Shown here: piece after piece, positions 35,212 through 44,623 of the stretch
How positions within the stretch are numbered: position 1 is the stretch's first letter
Layout: the number at the start of each line of letters is the position of its first letter
From: DMER64 sp964542305
Lineage (GTDB): Bacteria; Bacteroidota; Bacteroidia; Bacteroidales; UBA932
NCBI GenBank assembly: GCA_964542305.1
Contig: CAZITX010000002.1
Location: forward strand, 91,161-155,160
DNA length: 64,000 bases
Direction of reading: 5' to 3'
Position numbers and translations under genes: made by a program
The notes under the pieces: model-generated
What the model was told of the DNA's origin: nothing
Databases searched by the model: none
Seen by the model: only the letters and a program-made list of their open reading frames with translations

Positions 35212-36543
35212 ATGTCAAACAATCCCAAAATTTTCGTATTGGACACCAATGTGCTCCTGCACGACCACAAAGCACTTAGTAATTTCCAGGAAAACGATAT
35301 TGTTATTCCCATTATCGTACTGGAAGAACTGGACAAATTTAAAAAAGGAAACGACCAGATCAATTTCAATGCCCGGGAATTCGCCCGGGAACTGGATAAA
35401 ATACTCGGTGATAAAATGCTGAACGGATGGATAGGAATGGGTCCCGGCAGAGGCCGTCTGAAAGTGGAACTGGGACATCCTTTCCCTGAAGTAATGGAGG
35501 ACTCTTTCTATGAAGACACACCGGACCACCGGATCCTGGTAGTAGCCCAGTATATGAAAGAGAACAACCCGGACAGACGGGTTATTCTCATAACCAAAGA
35601 CGTGAACTTGCGCATTAAAGCCAAAGCCCTGAGCATAGAAGCACAGGATTACATGAACGATAAGGTGCGGGACGAAAGTATTGTAAGCCTGTCAAAAGGA
35701 GTGGTAAGAATGAACCGGGTAACGCCCCAGACCATGGCAAAATTGTACCAGACAGCAGACGGTTTGAGCGCTAAAGACATAAGATTGAAAGGAGCGCACA
35801 ACAACCAGTATTATATATTAAAGAATAAAGACGGCTCTGCCCTGGCCCGTTACGAAGCCGCAAAAAAACGTCTTGTACCGGTTCCCAACCACCGGGCTTA
35901 CGGCATTACCCCCCGTAACCAGGAACAGAATTTTGCCCTGGACGCCCTTCTCAATCCTGCTGTGAGCCTTGTATCCCTAACAGGAATCGCAGGTACCGGT
36001 AAAACACTGTTGGCCCTGGCTGCTGCCCTTGCCCAGGAAGACGATTATGACCAGATCCTGCTTTCACGCCCGGTGATTCCCCTGAAAAACCAGGAAATGG
36101 GATTTCTCCCGGGTGATATCAAAGAAAAACTGGCTCCCTATATGCTGCCCCTGATGGACAATCTGAGCGTGATCAAAGGCAGTGTAAAAGAAAACAGCCG
36201 GGATCACTTGCGTATTGAAGAAATGCTCAAAACAGAAAAACTGTTGATATCTCCCCTGGCCTATATACGCGGAAGAAGTCTCTCCAAAGTGTTTTTTATT
36301 GTAGACGAATCCCAGAACCTGACACCCCATGAAGTCAAAACCATTATTACCCGCGCAGGGGAAGGCAGCAAGCTTGTATTTACAGGTGATATCCATCAAA
36401 TTGACCAGCCATACCTGGATATGCATTCAAATGGACTTACATATCTAACAGACAAAATGTTAGGACAAGACCTTTTTGCTCATGTCAACCTGGTTAAAGG
36501 AGAAAGGAGCCGCCTGGCAGAGGTCGCAGGCAATATATTGTAA
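35212..36543 (+). CDS. PIN domain-PhoH ATPase fusion (PhoH-like)
   Basis: The 443-residue cytosolic protein couples an N-terminal PIN nuclease domain (about 5-145; FVLDTNVLLHD and the acidic VLEELDKF) to a C-terminal PhoH-type P-loop ATPase. The ATPase shows GIAGTGKTLLALAAAL near residues 260-275 and Walker B FFIVDESQNL. Such PIN-PhoH (PhoH2-type) proteins are RNA helicase/ribonucleases. A near-consensus TATCTTTA precedes the ATG by about 19 nt. It is divergent from folC. Confidence 0.9.
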   Translation: MSNNPKIFVLDTNVLLHDHKALSNFQENDIVIPIIVLEELDKFKKGNDQINFNAREFARELDKILGDKMLNGWIGMGPGRGRLKVELGHPFPEVMEDSFYEDTPDHRILVVAQYMKENNPDRRVILITKDVNLRIKAKALSIEAQDYMNDKVRDESIVSLSKGVVRMNRVTPQTMAKLYQTADGLSAKDIRLKGAHNNQYYILKNKDGSALARYEAAKKRLVPVPNHRAYGITPRNQEQNFALDALLNPAVSLVSLTGIAGTGKTLLALAAALAQEDDYDQILLSRPVIPLKNQEMGFLPGDIKEKLAPYMLPLMDNLSVIKGSVKENSRDHLRIEEMLKTEKLLISPLAYIRGRSLSKVFFIVDESQNLTPHEVKTIITRAGEGSKLVFTGDIHQIDQPYLDMHSNGLTYLTDKMLGQDLFAHVNLVKGERSRLAEVAGNIL

Positions 36544-36551
36544 CTTTTTTA

Positions 36552-36559
36552 TAATTTTG
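36552..36559 (+). promoter_or_regulatory. -7 promoter element TAATTTTG for ppdK
   Basis: TAATTTTG matches TAnnTTTG and lies 48 nt before the ppdK ATG, directly after the phoH-type gene. Confidence 0.4.
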
Positions 36560-36607
36560 CAGCCCAATACAAGATATTTATCTCTAATCTAACCTTATAC
36601 AATTTTT

Positions 36608-39325
36608 ATGTCAGAAATCAAACGAGTTTACAGCTTTGGTGGGAAAACTGCCGATGGTGACGGTTCTATGAAAAATCTGTTGGGTGGCAAAGGTGCTAAC
36701 CTGGCGGAAATGTGCCTCCTGGGAATTCCGGTTCCCGCAGGCTTTACCATAACAACGGAATGTTGCACCGAATATTACGCTCTTGGATGCAACTACCCGA
36801 AGGGATTGGCCAAAGAAGTGGCCGAAGCCCTTAAAAAAACGGAAGTTATCATGGGAACACGCTTTGGTGATCCCGAGAACCCTCTCCTGGTATCTTGCCG
36901 TTCGGGCGCCAGAAGCTCCATGCCCGGTATGATGGAAACCGTACTGAATATCGGTCTGTGCTCTGCTACGATTCCCGGACTAATCAAAAAAACCGGCAAC
37001 CCCCGGTTTGTTTACGATGCCTACCGCCGGTTGATCATGATGTACTCAGACGTGGTAATGGAAAAAGCCGAAGGCATTGAACCTTCCGAAGGACAAGGCA
37101 TTCGAGTACAGTTGGACGGCCTGCTACATCAGATGAAAGTGGAAAAAGGCTATAAAAGCGACACCGAATTATCCGAAGAAGACCTGATGACTTTGTGCGA
37201 TATGTTCAAAAAAAGAGTAGTTCATGTCCTTGGGAAACCATTCCCCGACGATGCTATGGAACAGCTCTGGGGCGGGATCGGTGCCGTATTTAAATCCTGG
37301 AACGGAAAACGCGCCATATCATACCGTCGTATTGAAGGCATTCCCGACGAATGGGGTACTGCCGTTACCGTGCAATCCATGGTATTCGGGAACATGGGAG
37401 ACAATTCCGCTACAGGAGTTGCTTTTTCCAGGAATCCGGCTACAGGAGAAGCCAAATTTTACGGTGAATGGCTGGTAAATGCCCAGGGTGAAGATGTGGT
37501 TGCAGGTATCCGCACACCGAACCCGTTGAATGAATCCACCAAGAACGATCAAAACAAACACCTGCATTCCCTGGAGATCTCCATGCCCAAGGTTTACGGT
37601 GAGCTCAACCAGATCCAAAAAAACCTGGAAGCCCACTTCCGCGATATGCAGGACATAGAGTTTACAATCCAGGATGGCCGTCTGTGGATGCTTCAGTGTC
37701 GGGTGGGAAAACGCACCGGTGTAGCCGCCCTGAACATGGCCATGGATATGTTGCTGGAAGGTCTCATAGACCGTAAAACAGCTGTTATGAGAGTGGCTCC
37801 TTCACAATTGGATGAACTCCTTCACCCGATCCTGGATCCTGCTTCCGAAAAAGCAGCTGAAGTGGTTGCCAGGGGATTACCCGCCGGACCTGGCGGAGCT
37901 GTTGGTCAGATCGTCTTTACCGCAGAAGATGCCGTTAAATGGAACAAGGACGGCAAAAAAGTCATACTGGTCCGGGAAGAGACCAATCCCGAGGATGTTG
38001 AAGGGATGCGTGCCGCCGACGGTCTTTTGACCGCACGCGGGGGAATGACTTCACACGCTGCCCTGGTTGCACGCGGATGGGGAAAATGTGCCATTGTAGG
38101 TTGTGAAGCCGTTCACATTGACCTGTCAAAACGCATATTGACCATAAACGGGAAACAATACACGGAAGGTTCTGTTTTCAGTCTGAACGGAACACGCGGA
38201 TTTGTATACGACAAAGCGATTGATACAATGGATGCCTCGGAAAATCCCCGTTTCCAGGAATTTATGAAAATGGTGGATTCTTTCCGCACAATGGGTGTTC
38301 GCACAAACGCCGACACACCCGAAGATGCCCGGATGGCGCTGAATTTTGGTGCTGAAGGTATTGGACTTTTCCGCATTGAACACATGTTTTACGGCTTGAA
38401 TTCAGAAGCTCCCCTTGGGAAACTCCGGAAAATGATCCTATCCAACAACGTAGGAGAGAGAAAACTGGCATTGCACGAACTGGCTCCTTATGTAAAAAAT
38501 GCAGCGAAAGAAACCCTACGGGTAATGGACGGACTGCCATTAACTTTCCGTCTACTGGATCCGCCCCTCCACGAGTTTGTACCCCAAACTGCCGACAAAC
38601 AAAAAGAACTGGCCAAGGAACTGGATATTACAGTGGAAGAGATCATCAAACGCGGCGAACTCCTTCACGAGGTAAATCCAATGATGGGTCACCGTGGTGT
38701 ACGTCTGGGTGTTTCCTATCCCGAGATCTCTGAGATGCAGTTCCGTGCCATTTTTACAGCAACTGCCGAGTTGATCAAGGAAGGACACAACCCCAAACCC
38801 GAGATCATGATCCCGGTAACTGTAACCGTAAAAGAGCTGGATGATCAGAAAGTGATCGCCGACCGGGTACATAAAGAAGTCCAGGATCAGTTCGGGATCA
38901 CATTTGATTACCTGTACGGAACCATGATAGAGATCCCCAGGGCTACACTGGTTGCGGAAGACATGGCCAAAACGGCACAATTCTTCTCCTTTGGGACCAA
39001 CGACCTTACACAGATGACTTTCGGATTCTCCAGGGACGATATCGGTTCGTTTATGGGCGAATACATCCAAAAGAAGATCCTGCCCTTTGATCCTTTCCAG
39101 CATATAGATGAAAAATCGGTGGGAAAACTGATAGAGACCGCCATCAACGGAGGCCGTACCACCAATCCCAAGATCAAACTCGGTATATGCGGGGAGCACG
39201 GAGGCGATCCGCAATCTGTCAAGTTCTGCTATGAAATGGGACTTACTTATGTTTCCTGCTCTCCCTTCAGGGTTCCCATAGCACGTTTGGCAGCTGCCCA
39301 GGCCGCTATCCAGGCAGGCAAATAA
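36608..39325 (+). CDS. ppdK: Pyruvate, phosphate dikinase
   Basis: PPDK interconverts pyruvate, ATP and phosphate with PEP, AMP and pyrophosphate, giving glycolytic or gluconeogenic flexibility. The 905 residues contain the ATP-grasp domain at the N-terminus (GGKGANLAEM), the phospho-His swivel domain with GGMTSHAALVARGWGK (His483), and the C-terminal TIM-barrel PEP domain (GLFRIEHMF, FSFGTNDLTQMT, ICGEHGGDP). It is full length and has its own -7 element. A strong terminator follows. Confidence 0.96.
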   Translation: MSEIKRVYSFGGKTADGDGSMKNLLGGKGANLAEMCLLGIPVPAGFTITTECCTEYYALGCNYPKGLAKEVAEALKKTEVIMGTRFGDPENPLLVSCRSGARSSMPGMMETVLNIGLCSATIPGLIKKTGNPRFVYDAYRRLIMMYSDVVMEKAEGIEPSEGQGIRVQLDGLLHQMKVEKGYKSDTELSEEDLMTLCDMFKKRVVHVLGKPFPDDAMEQLWGGIGAVFKSWNGKRAISYRRIEGIPDEWGTAVTVQSMVFGNMGDNSATGVAFSRNPATGEAKFYGEWLVNAQGEDVVAGIRTPNPLNESTKNDQNKHLHSLEISMPKVYGELNQIQKNLEAHFRDMQDIEFTIQDGRLWMLQCRVGKRTGVAALNMAMDMLLEGLIDRKTAVMRVAPSQLDELLHPILDPASEKAAEVVARGLPAGPGGAVGQIVFTAEDAVKWNKDGKKVILVREETNPEDVEGMRAADGLLTARGGMTSHAALVARGWGKCAIVGCEAVHIDLSKRILTINGKQYTEGSVFSLNGTRGFVYDKAIDTMDASENPRFQEFMKMVDSFRTMGVRTNADTPEDARMALNFGAEGIGLFRIEHMFYGLNSEAPLGKLRKMILSNNVGERKLALHELAPYVKNAAKETLRVMDGLPLTFRLLDPPLHEFVPQTADKQKELAKELDITVEEIIKRGELLHEVNPMMGHRGVRLGVSYPEISEMQFRAIFTATAELIKEGHNPKPEIMIPVTVTVKELDDQKVIADRVHKEVQDQFGITFDYLYGTMIEIPRATLVAEDMAKTAQFFSFGTNDLTQMTFGFSRDDIGSFMGEYIQKKILPFDPFQHIDEKSVGKLIETAINGGRTTNPKIKLGICGEHGGDPQSVKFCYEMGLTYVSCSPFRVPIARLAAAQAAIQAGK

Positions 39326-39348
39326 GTGCGCGTTGCACATGTTGTTCT

Positions 39349-39380
39349 AAGGCTCCCGGCAGGGAGCCTTTTGTTTTTTT
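39349..39380 (+). terminator. Rho-independent terminator after ppdK
   Basis: AAGGCTCCC and GGGAGCCTT form a perfect 9-bp stem around a GGCA loop, followed by TTGTTTTTTT. It is the clearest intrinsic terminator in the window and separates ppdK from galE. Confidence 0.88.
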
Positions 39381-39382
39381 CC

Positions 39383-39390
39383 TATCTTTG
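39383..39390 (+). promoter_or_regulatory. -7 promoter element TATCTTTG for galE
   Basis: TATCTTTG ends 5 nt before the galE ATG at 39396 and follows directly on the T tract of the ppdK terminator. The very short gap suggests a leaderless or nearly leaderless mRNA. Confidence 0.55.
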
Positions 39391-39395
39391 TTATT

Positions 39396-40418
39396 ATGAA
39401 AAACATACTAATCACAGGAGGCGCAGGTTTCATAGGAAGCCATACGGCTGTTGAACTGATCGGTGCGGGGTATGGTGTGATCGTAGCGGACAATCTTTCC
39501 AACTCAGATACTACTTGCCTTGAAGGCGTTGAAAAAATAACCGGGCAAAAGATCCCTTTCTGTAAAGCGGATTGTTGCGAAAAAGAAGATCTTCGCAAAA
39601 TCTTTGAGGAAAACCGTATAGACGGAGCTATTCACTTTGCAGCATTTAAGGCCGTGGGAGAAAGTGTGAAAAAACCGCTTATGTATTATCGAAACAACTT
39701 GTTATCGTTCATTACACTGCTGGAAGTGATGGTTGAGAACGGGGGCGGTGGCGTTGTTTTTTCTTCTTCGGCCACCGTATACGGGCAACCTGACAAATTG
39801 CCGGCAACGGAAGATACTCCAAGAAAACCGGCTGCCAGTCCATACGGAAACACCAAACAGGTCTGTGAAGACATCCTGTTGGATACCGTCAAGGCACATC
39901 CCTGTCTGAAGGGTATTATTCTCAGGTATTTCAATCCCATAGGCGCACACCCCTCGGCTCTCATCGGAGAATTGCCACGGGGCGTCCCCAACAACCTGGT
40001 TCCGTTCATAACGCAAACAGCAGCCGGTCTGAGGGATGAACTCAGGATCTTCGGGAACGATTACCCTACACCGGACGGCACGGCTTTGCGGGATTATATT
40101 GATATCGTTGACCTGGCTGCTGCCCATGTCTCGGCATTTGAAAGAATGACCGCTCAAAACCCGGAAGGCTCCTGTGAGGTGTTCAATATCGGGACGGGCA
40201 AACCCCTTTCGGTTATGGAGCTGGTGGAAAGGTTCATAGCGGTAAGCAGGGTTCCCCTGCGATACACAATAACCGGAAGGCGGGAAGGCGATGTGGAGGC
40301 CGTCTGGGCAGATACGTCCCTGGCCAACCGTGTGCTGGACTGGAAAGCTTCCCGCACGGTGGAAGAAACGCTCGCCAATGCTTGGGCTTGGGAGAAGAAG
40401 CTGCGTGGAATTAAATAA
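39396..40418 (+). CDS. galE: UDP-glucose 4-epimerase
   Basis: GalE interconverts UDP-glucose and UDP-galactose with bound NAD and supplies sugar nucleotides for surface glycans. The 340 residues begin with the Rossmann motif ITGGAGFIGSH. Then follow the SSSATVYG segment, the YxxxK catalytic pair in YGNTK and the IGAHPS substrate loop. It is separated from ppdK by a terminator and has its own promoter element. dgt begins 9 nt downstream. Confidence 0.94.
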   Translation: MKNILITGGAGFIGSHTAVELIGAGYGVIVADNLSNSDTTCLEGVEKITGQKIPFCKADCCEKEDLRKIFEENRIDGAIHFAAFKAVGESVKKPLMYYRNNLLSFITLLEVMVENGGGGVVFSSSATVYGQPDKLPATEDTPRKPAASPYGNTKQVCEDILLDTVKAHPCLKGIILRYFNPIGAHPSALIGELPRGVPNNLVPFITQTAAGLRDELRIFGNDYPTPDGTALRDYIDIVDLAAAHVSAFERMTAQNPEGSCEVFNIGTGKPLSVMELVERFIAVSRVPLRYTITGRREGDVEAVWADTSLANRVLDWKASRTVEETLANAWAWEKKLRGIK

Positions 40419-40427
40419 TTTTTCACC

Positions 40428-41666
40428 ATGAAAAACAAACTGATACCTGAACGTTTCAAAGACCAGAAAACGGATAGCACTAATGCCAAATGGGCCCTGT
40501 CACTGCAACGCGGGAGTGAATTTTTGCCACCCGATGAAAAACCGGACGATACCCGAACCCAGTTTTACAGGGACTATTCCCGGATCCTGCATTGTACTTC
40601 CTACCGCCGCCTGAAGCACAAGACCCAGGTTTTCTTTGCCACGCAGAACGACCATATATGCACCCGTATGGAGCACGTAAACCACGTGGCTTCCATCAGT
40701 TATACCCTATCCAAATTCATGGGCCTGAATACCGAACTGACTCAGGCCATAGCCCTGGGACATGATCTGGGTCACAGTCCTTTCGGACATGAAGGGGAAA
40801 CTCTCCTGTCCGAGATTATGAAACAATGGGACGGATCGTTCTGGCATGAAAAAAACGGGTTGTATACGGCAGACAAGATAGCCACTTTGCCCAATGCCTC
40901 CGGGATTCACAAAAACCTGCGTTTGACCTACGCTGTTCGGGACGGTATCATTTCCCATTGCGGTGAAACCGATGAGAACGGGCTGTTCCCGCGGGATGAG
41001 GCTATAGATCTGGAACAGATAGAACGTCCAAATCAATACCGGCCATATACCTGGGAAGGTTGCGTTGTCAAACTATCGGATAAGATCGCATACCTTGGCA
41101 GGGATATTGAAGATGCCATTGAACTGAATCTTTTGGAGCCGGAACGTCTGGACGAGCTGAACAAATTAATGAAGAGCATACCCGACTCGGAAGGTGTTGT
41201 TAACAATACGGCCTTAATAGAACTTTTCATCAAAGACTTGTGCAGTCACTCCTCTCCGGAAGAAGGCATGCATTTTTCTGCACCTTATTTTGAATTATTG
41301 GTTAAAGTCAAAGAATTCAATTACAAACACATATACTACCATCCCCGGTTGGTTTACTACCAGGAATATGCCCGGTGTATCATCCATACCATTTTTGATT
41401 TCCTTGACAATTATTACGGAAAAGATATGCTGCAAAAAATTACGGCAGACATGTCCAAATTTCCTGTATTGTTAAGGTATTTCCGTGAATGGCTGATCAA
41501 ATACAGTGGAACCGACCCGGATGAAAGGGAAAAGGCCGGGTTCAATAACGATATCATTTACGATATTACTGACCGGAACCAATACCGCCGTTCAATTATC
41601 GATTACATAGCGGGAATGACAGACAATTTTGCCATTCGCGTTTACCACGAGATCATTTCCTTTTAA
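40428..41666 (+). CDS. dgt: Deoxyguanosinetriphosphate triphosphohydrolase-like protein
   Basis: The enzyme hydrolyses dGTP (and often other dNTPs) to the nucleoside and triphosphate. The 412 residues show the HD-domain metal ligands in RMEHVNHV and ALGHDLGHSPFGHEGE. The N-terminal SYRRLKHKTQVF segment is typical of dGTPase-like proteins. It follows galE by 9 nt and overlaps the convergent serpin gene by 4 nt. Confidence 0.92.
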   Translation: MKNKLIPERFKDQKTDSTNAKWALSLQRGSEFLPPDEKPDDTRTQFYRDYSRILHCTSYRRLKHKTQVFFATQNDHICTRMEHVNHVASISYTLSKFMGLNTELTQAIALGHDLGHSPFGHEGETLLSEIMKQWDGSFWHEKNGLYTADKIATLPNASGIHKNLRLTYAVRDGIISHCGETDENGLFPRDEAIDLEQIERPNQYRPYTWEGCVVKLSDKIAYLGRDIEDAIELNLLEPERLDELNKLMKSIPDSEGVVNNTALIELFIKDLCSHSSPEEGMHFSAPYFELLVKVKEFNYKHIYYHPRLVYYQEYARCIIHTIFDFLDNYYGKDMLQKITADMSKFPVLLRYFREWLIKYSGTDPDEREKAGFNNDIIYDITDRNQYRRSIIDYIAGMTDNFAIRVYHEIISF

Positions 41667-42901
41667 AGACCGGACATCAATCCGGCAAACAGGATGGTTC
41701 CGGTACTCTGTTCCTTAATGAAATAGAGAAAAGGCCTGTCCACATGGAATGGTATGGTATGTCCGGGACCTACAGATGTTACGTTAAAACCTACGGTAGT
41801 AACGGCAGCTGCTTCCGTCCCTTCTTCATCCACCTGGATAATGGCATTCTGCTTGAGCAAGGCAATGAACAAAGGAATGTCGCTGATATTGCTGAAATTC
41901 GCCTTGAAAGGATCAAAGGCCACGCCCATGCCCATACGGGTCAGGACGGGGATCATGGTTTCTTTCGAATCGAATTCCACTTTAAAGCGGGGAATACGCA
42001 GGTTCAGTTCAGAGGTATAAAGACCGGAGGTCCAAAGATTCCATTGTTCCGGGGTCAGTCCGGAAATTACATCCAGCACGGAAACACCGGGATCGGGCAG
42101 AACGATCACCATACTGTAAGCTTTGTTCCCGTAAGGGATTTCAGCTATTGCCACGCTTTGGCTTGTCGTATAAGGAAAACCATCTGTTTGTTCCATATAA
42201 GTGACCTCTCCGGTTGTACCTGAAAGGTTTGTGAATGAACCCTTCCAGCTGACTTCTTTATCAAAGGGTGATTCCCATTTCCCTTTGAAATACAAGGCAT
42301 TTGTATAGATCAATCGCGAATCGGTATCAATCCGGTCAATCACTTTCTTAATCATATCATTGGTGTTGTCGGCACACCATTTATTGATGACAGAGGGCGC
42401 AGCCGGATCAGAAAAATCCAGATTTGTTACCGAAGCATCGTAATAATGTTGCAGGGATTGAATGAAAGGAGTTTTAACCGGAAATGTTTCCTCTATCCAC
42501 ACGGCATTGGCTATCTTAAGGCTAACGGTGTTGTCAACTTCTTTGAGGGCAGGCACCAGATGATGGTAAAAACCGTTCATTTCTTCCAGGGAATAGGGCT
42601 CAAAACCCAAAACACCCTTCATGTCTTCCAGGGTGGTCCCTTGCGCCCCGTTGGTCACGGCCGATAAAGCCAGGGATGCGCTCAGGGGAGATATAAATAC
42701 ATTGTCACCGCCCATTTCCAGGCACATTTCCCTGAACAGATCAATAGCAAATTTATTGCCATTCTCCAGGATATCCTGCTGAACCTTGGTAAGGACAATA
42801 TCTTTTCTTTCCACAGGAGAATCTGTGTTCCACTTGCTACAGGAAGAAGTAAAAGGTCCGGCAAGGACGGCAATAATAAATAAACTTAATGCAGGTTTCA
42901 T
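41663..42901 (-). CDS. Serpin-family protease inhibitor, lipoprotein
   Basis: Serpins trap serine or cysteine proteases by cleavage of a reactive-centre loop and insertion of that loop. The 412-residue protein has a lipoprotein signal (AVLAGPFTSSC) and the full serpin fold. Visible are NVFISPLSASLALSAVTNGAQGTT, the hinge DEEGTEAAAVTTVG, a reactive loop ending near VTSVGPG and the closing FHVDRPFLYFI. The short Ala/Thr-rich hinge is that of inhibitory serpins. The target is unknown. ATG 42901 is chosen from the signal peptide; a longer frame exists upstream. Confidence 0.93.
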   Translation of the reverse strand: MKPALSLFIIAVLAGPFTSSCSKWNTDSPVERKDIVLTKVQQDILENGNKFAIDLFREMCLEMGGDNVFISPLSASLALSAVTNGAQGTTLEDMKGVLGFEPYSLEEMNGFYHHLVPALKEVDNTVSLKIANAVWIEETFPVKTPFIQSLQHYYDASVTNLDFSDPAAPSVINKWCADNTNDMIKKVIDRIDTDSRLIYTNALYFKGKWESPFDKEVSWKGSFTNLSGTTGEVTYMEQTDGFPYTTSQSVAIAEIPYGNKAYSMVIVLPDPGVSVLDVISGLTPEQWNLWTSGLYTSELNLRIPRFKVEFDSKETMIPVLTRMGMGVAFDPFKANFSNISDIPLFIALLKQNAIIQVDEEGTEAAAVTTVGFNVTSVGPGHTIPFHVDRPFLYFIKEQSTGTILFAGLMSGL

Positions 42902-43009
42902 TGTCTTGGTTTTTAATACACTTTTTAAATGCATTGTTACCAGCAATACTGCTTGGCTGTTGAAAAGTTACAAAAAACTTTCCTTGCCGGTCCTTTTACG
43001 TGTAAAGGT

Positions 43010-43168
43010 TTACAATGGTGAAAAATCTTCTTTTCCGGCACCACAAAGCGGACATACCCAATCATCGGGAAGATCCTCAAAAGCAGTTCCCGGGGCAATG
43101 CCGTTATCAGGATCTCCTTCAGCAGGGTCATATACATACCCGCACAAATTGCATTCATACTTTTTCAT
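43010..43168 (-). CDS. Rubredoxin
   Basis: This 52-residue electron carrier binds one iron through four Cys: Cys6 and Cys9 in CNLCG, Cys39 and Cys42 in CPLCG. The aromatic/Pro framework DPAEGDPDNGIAPGTAFEDL and DDWVCP is that of classical rubredoxins. The ATG at 43168 precedes a standard MKKYECNLCGYVYDP start. It probably takes part in oxidative-stress electron transfer. A partner (rubrerythrin or reductase) is not adjacent. It sits between the serpin and tldD genes. Confidence 0.97.
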   Translation of the reverse strand: MKKYECNLCGYVYDPAEGDPDNGIAPGTAFEDLPDDWVCPLCGAGKEDFSPL

Positions 43169-43232
43169 AATCGTAAAATTTTAGTGTTTAGGATTTCTGT
43201 AAATCGTAAATGTAAAAGTAACACTTTTTTTA

Positions 43233-43240
43233 TACTTTTG
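43233..43240 (+). promoter_or_regulatory. -7 promoter element TACTTTTG for tldD
   Basis: TACTTTTG matches TAnnTTTG and lies 6 nt before the tldD ATG at 43247, again with almost no leader. Confidence 0.5.
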
Positions 43241-43246
43241 TTTCCC

Positions 43247-44623
43247 ATGAATCACAAAAAACTTCTGGAGCTGGCGTTGCGAAAAGGCGGGGATTTTGCC
43301 GATCTCTATCTTGAACAAAGCCTGTTCCATGAAATTATATTGAGGGACGGAACAGTCAATGCCGCCGGAACAAACACCGATGGGGGCCTTGGGATTCGTG
43401 TGGTCAAGGGTCAGAATACCGGGTATGCCTATACGGAATCTTCTTTGGCATCGGACTTGGAAAAAGCGGCCAAAACTGCATCATATATTGCCAGCGGAAA
43501 GGTTGCTTCAATTGTTCCGGCCGCGATCACTACCCTGAATCTTCCCGACAGGTATCCCATCCTGACTCCCTGGGACAGTTTTTCTCCCCAGAAAAAAATG
43601 CCTTACCTCTATGAACTCAATGATTTGATCTTTGGTGCTGATAAACGTGTAAAAAAAGTAACAGCCCGCCTGGCCGATTCAACGTCACGCATAGAATATT
43701 TCAATTCTCTTGGCATTCACTGTACAGACACCCGTCCCCTGGCCTCCCTGACGGTTTCCTGCATCATGGAGGAAAACGGCCGACGCGAAACCGCATCTGC
43801 TTCCCGTTCTTTCAAAATGGGAGCTGAATTCCTTAACACAGATATTATTAGGGAACTTGCCCGCGAAGCAGTGAGTCGTACCGCTTTTCTTTTCCTGGCC
43901 GGACAACCACAGGGCGGAGAAATGCCCGTGGTTATGTCTGCAGGCAGCTCCGGAATTTTATTGCACGAAGCCATAGGGCATGCTTTTGAAGCAGACTTTG
44001 TCAGAAAAAACACTTCCATTTTCTCGGACAAGATGGGAAAACGCATTTGCCGGCAGGGTATTTCAGTCGTAGATGACGGTACCATCCCGGGCAACCGGGG
44101 TGCATTGAACGTAGACGATGAAGGCGTGCCCGCACAAAAAACCTATATGGTTACCGATGGTATCCTGACCTCTTTCCTGCACGACAGGATCTCGGCCCGG
44201 TATTTCAATGTAAGTCCCACGGGAAACGGCAGGAGGGAATCCTTCCGGCATATGCCGTTGCCCAGGATGCGTGCCACGTATATGGAAAACGGCACGGATT
44301 CAACGGAGTCCCTCATAGCCTCGGTGAAAAAAGGATTGTACGTTGACACATTCAGTAACGGACAGGTACAGATAGGAGCCGGGGATTTTACGTTTTATGT
44401 TAAAAGCGGGTTCCTGATTGAAAACGGAAAATTGACACAACCGGTAAAAGACACCAATATTATCGGAAACGGGCCCGGGGCACTGGGAATGATCACGGGT
44501 GTCGGTAACGATTGCCTGATAGATAACGGGACCTGGACTTGCGGAAAAGAACAAAGTTGTGAAGTATCATGCGGCATGCCTTCTGTTCTTATAAGTTCAT
44601 TAACAGTGGGAGGACGCTTATGA
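43247..44623 (+). CDS. tldD: Metalloprotease TldD
   Basis: TldD forms a heterodimeric protease with TldE/PmbA that degrades unfolded peptides. The 458 residues carry the zinc motif HEAIGHAFEADF (His240, Glu241, His245) and the C-terminal GVGNDCLIDNGTW region. ATG 43247 gives the normal MNHKKLLELAL start; the frame is open further upstream without support. Its stop overlaps the pmbA ATG (ATGA), so the two subunits are translationally coupled. Confidence 0.95.
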   Translation: MNHKKLLELALRKGGDFADLYLEQSLFHEIILRDGTVNAAGTNTDGGLGIRVVKGQNTGYAYTESSLASDLEKAAKTASYIASGKVASIVPAAITTLNLPDRYPILTPWDSFSPQKKMPYLYELNDLIFGADKRVKKVTARLADSTSRIEYFNSLGIHCTDTRPLASLTVSCIMEENGRRETASASRSFKMGAEFLNTDIIRELAREAVSRTAFLFLAGQPQGGEMPVVMSAGSSGILLHEAIGHAFEADFVRKNTSIFSDKMGKRICRQGISVVDDGTIPGNRGALNVDDEGVPAQKTYMVTDGILTSFLHDRISARYFNVSPTGNGRRESFRHMPLPRMRATYMENGTDSTESLIASVKKGLYVDTFSNGQVQIGAGDFTFYVKSGFLIENGKLTQPVKDTNIIGNGPGALGMITGVGNDCLIDNGTWTCGKEQSCEVSCGMPSVLISSLTVGGRL

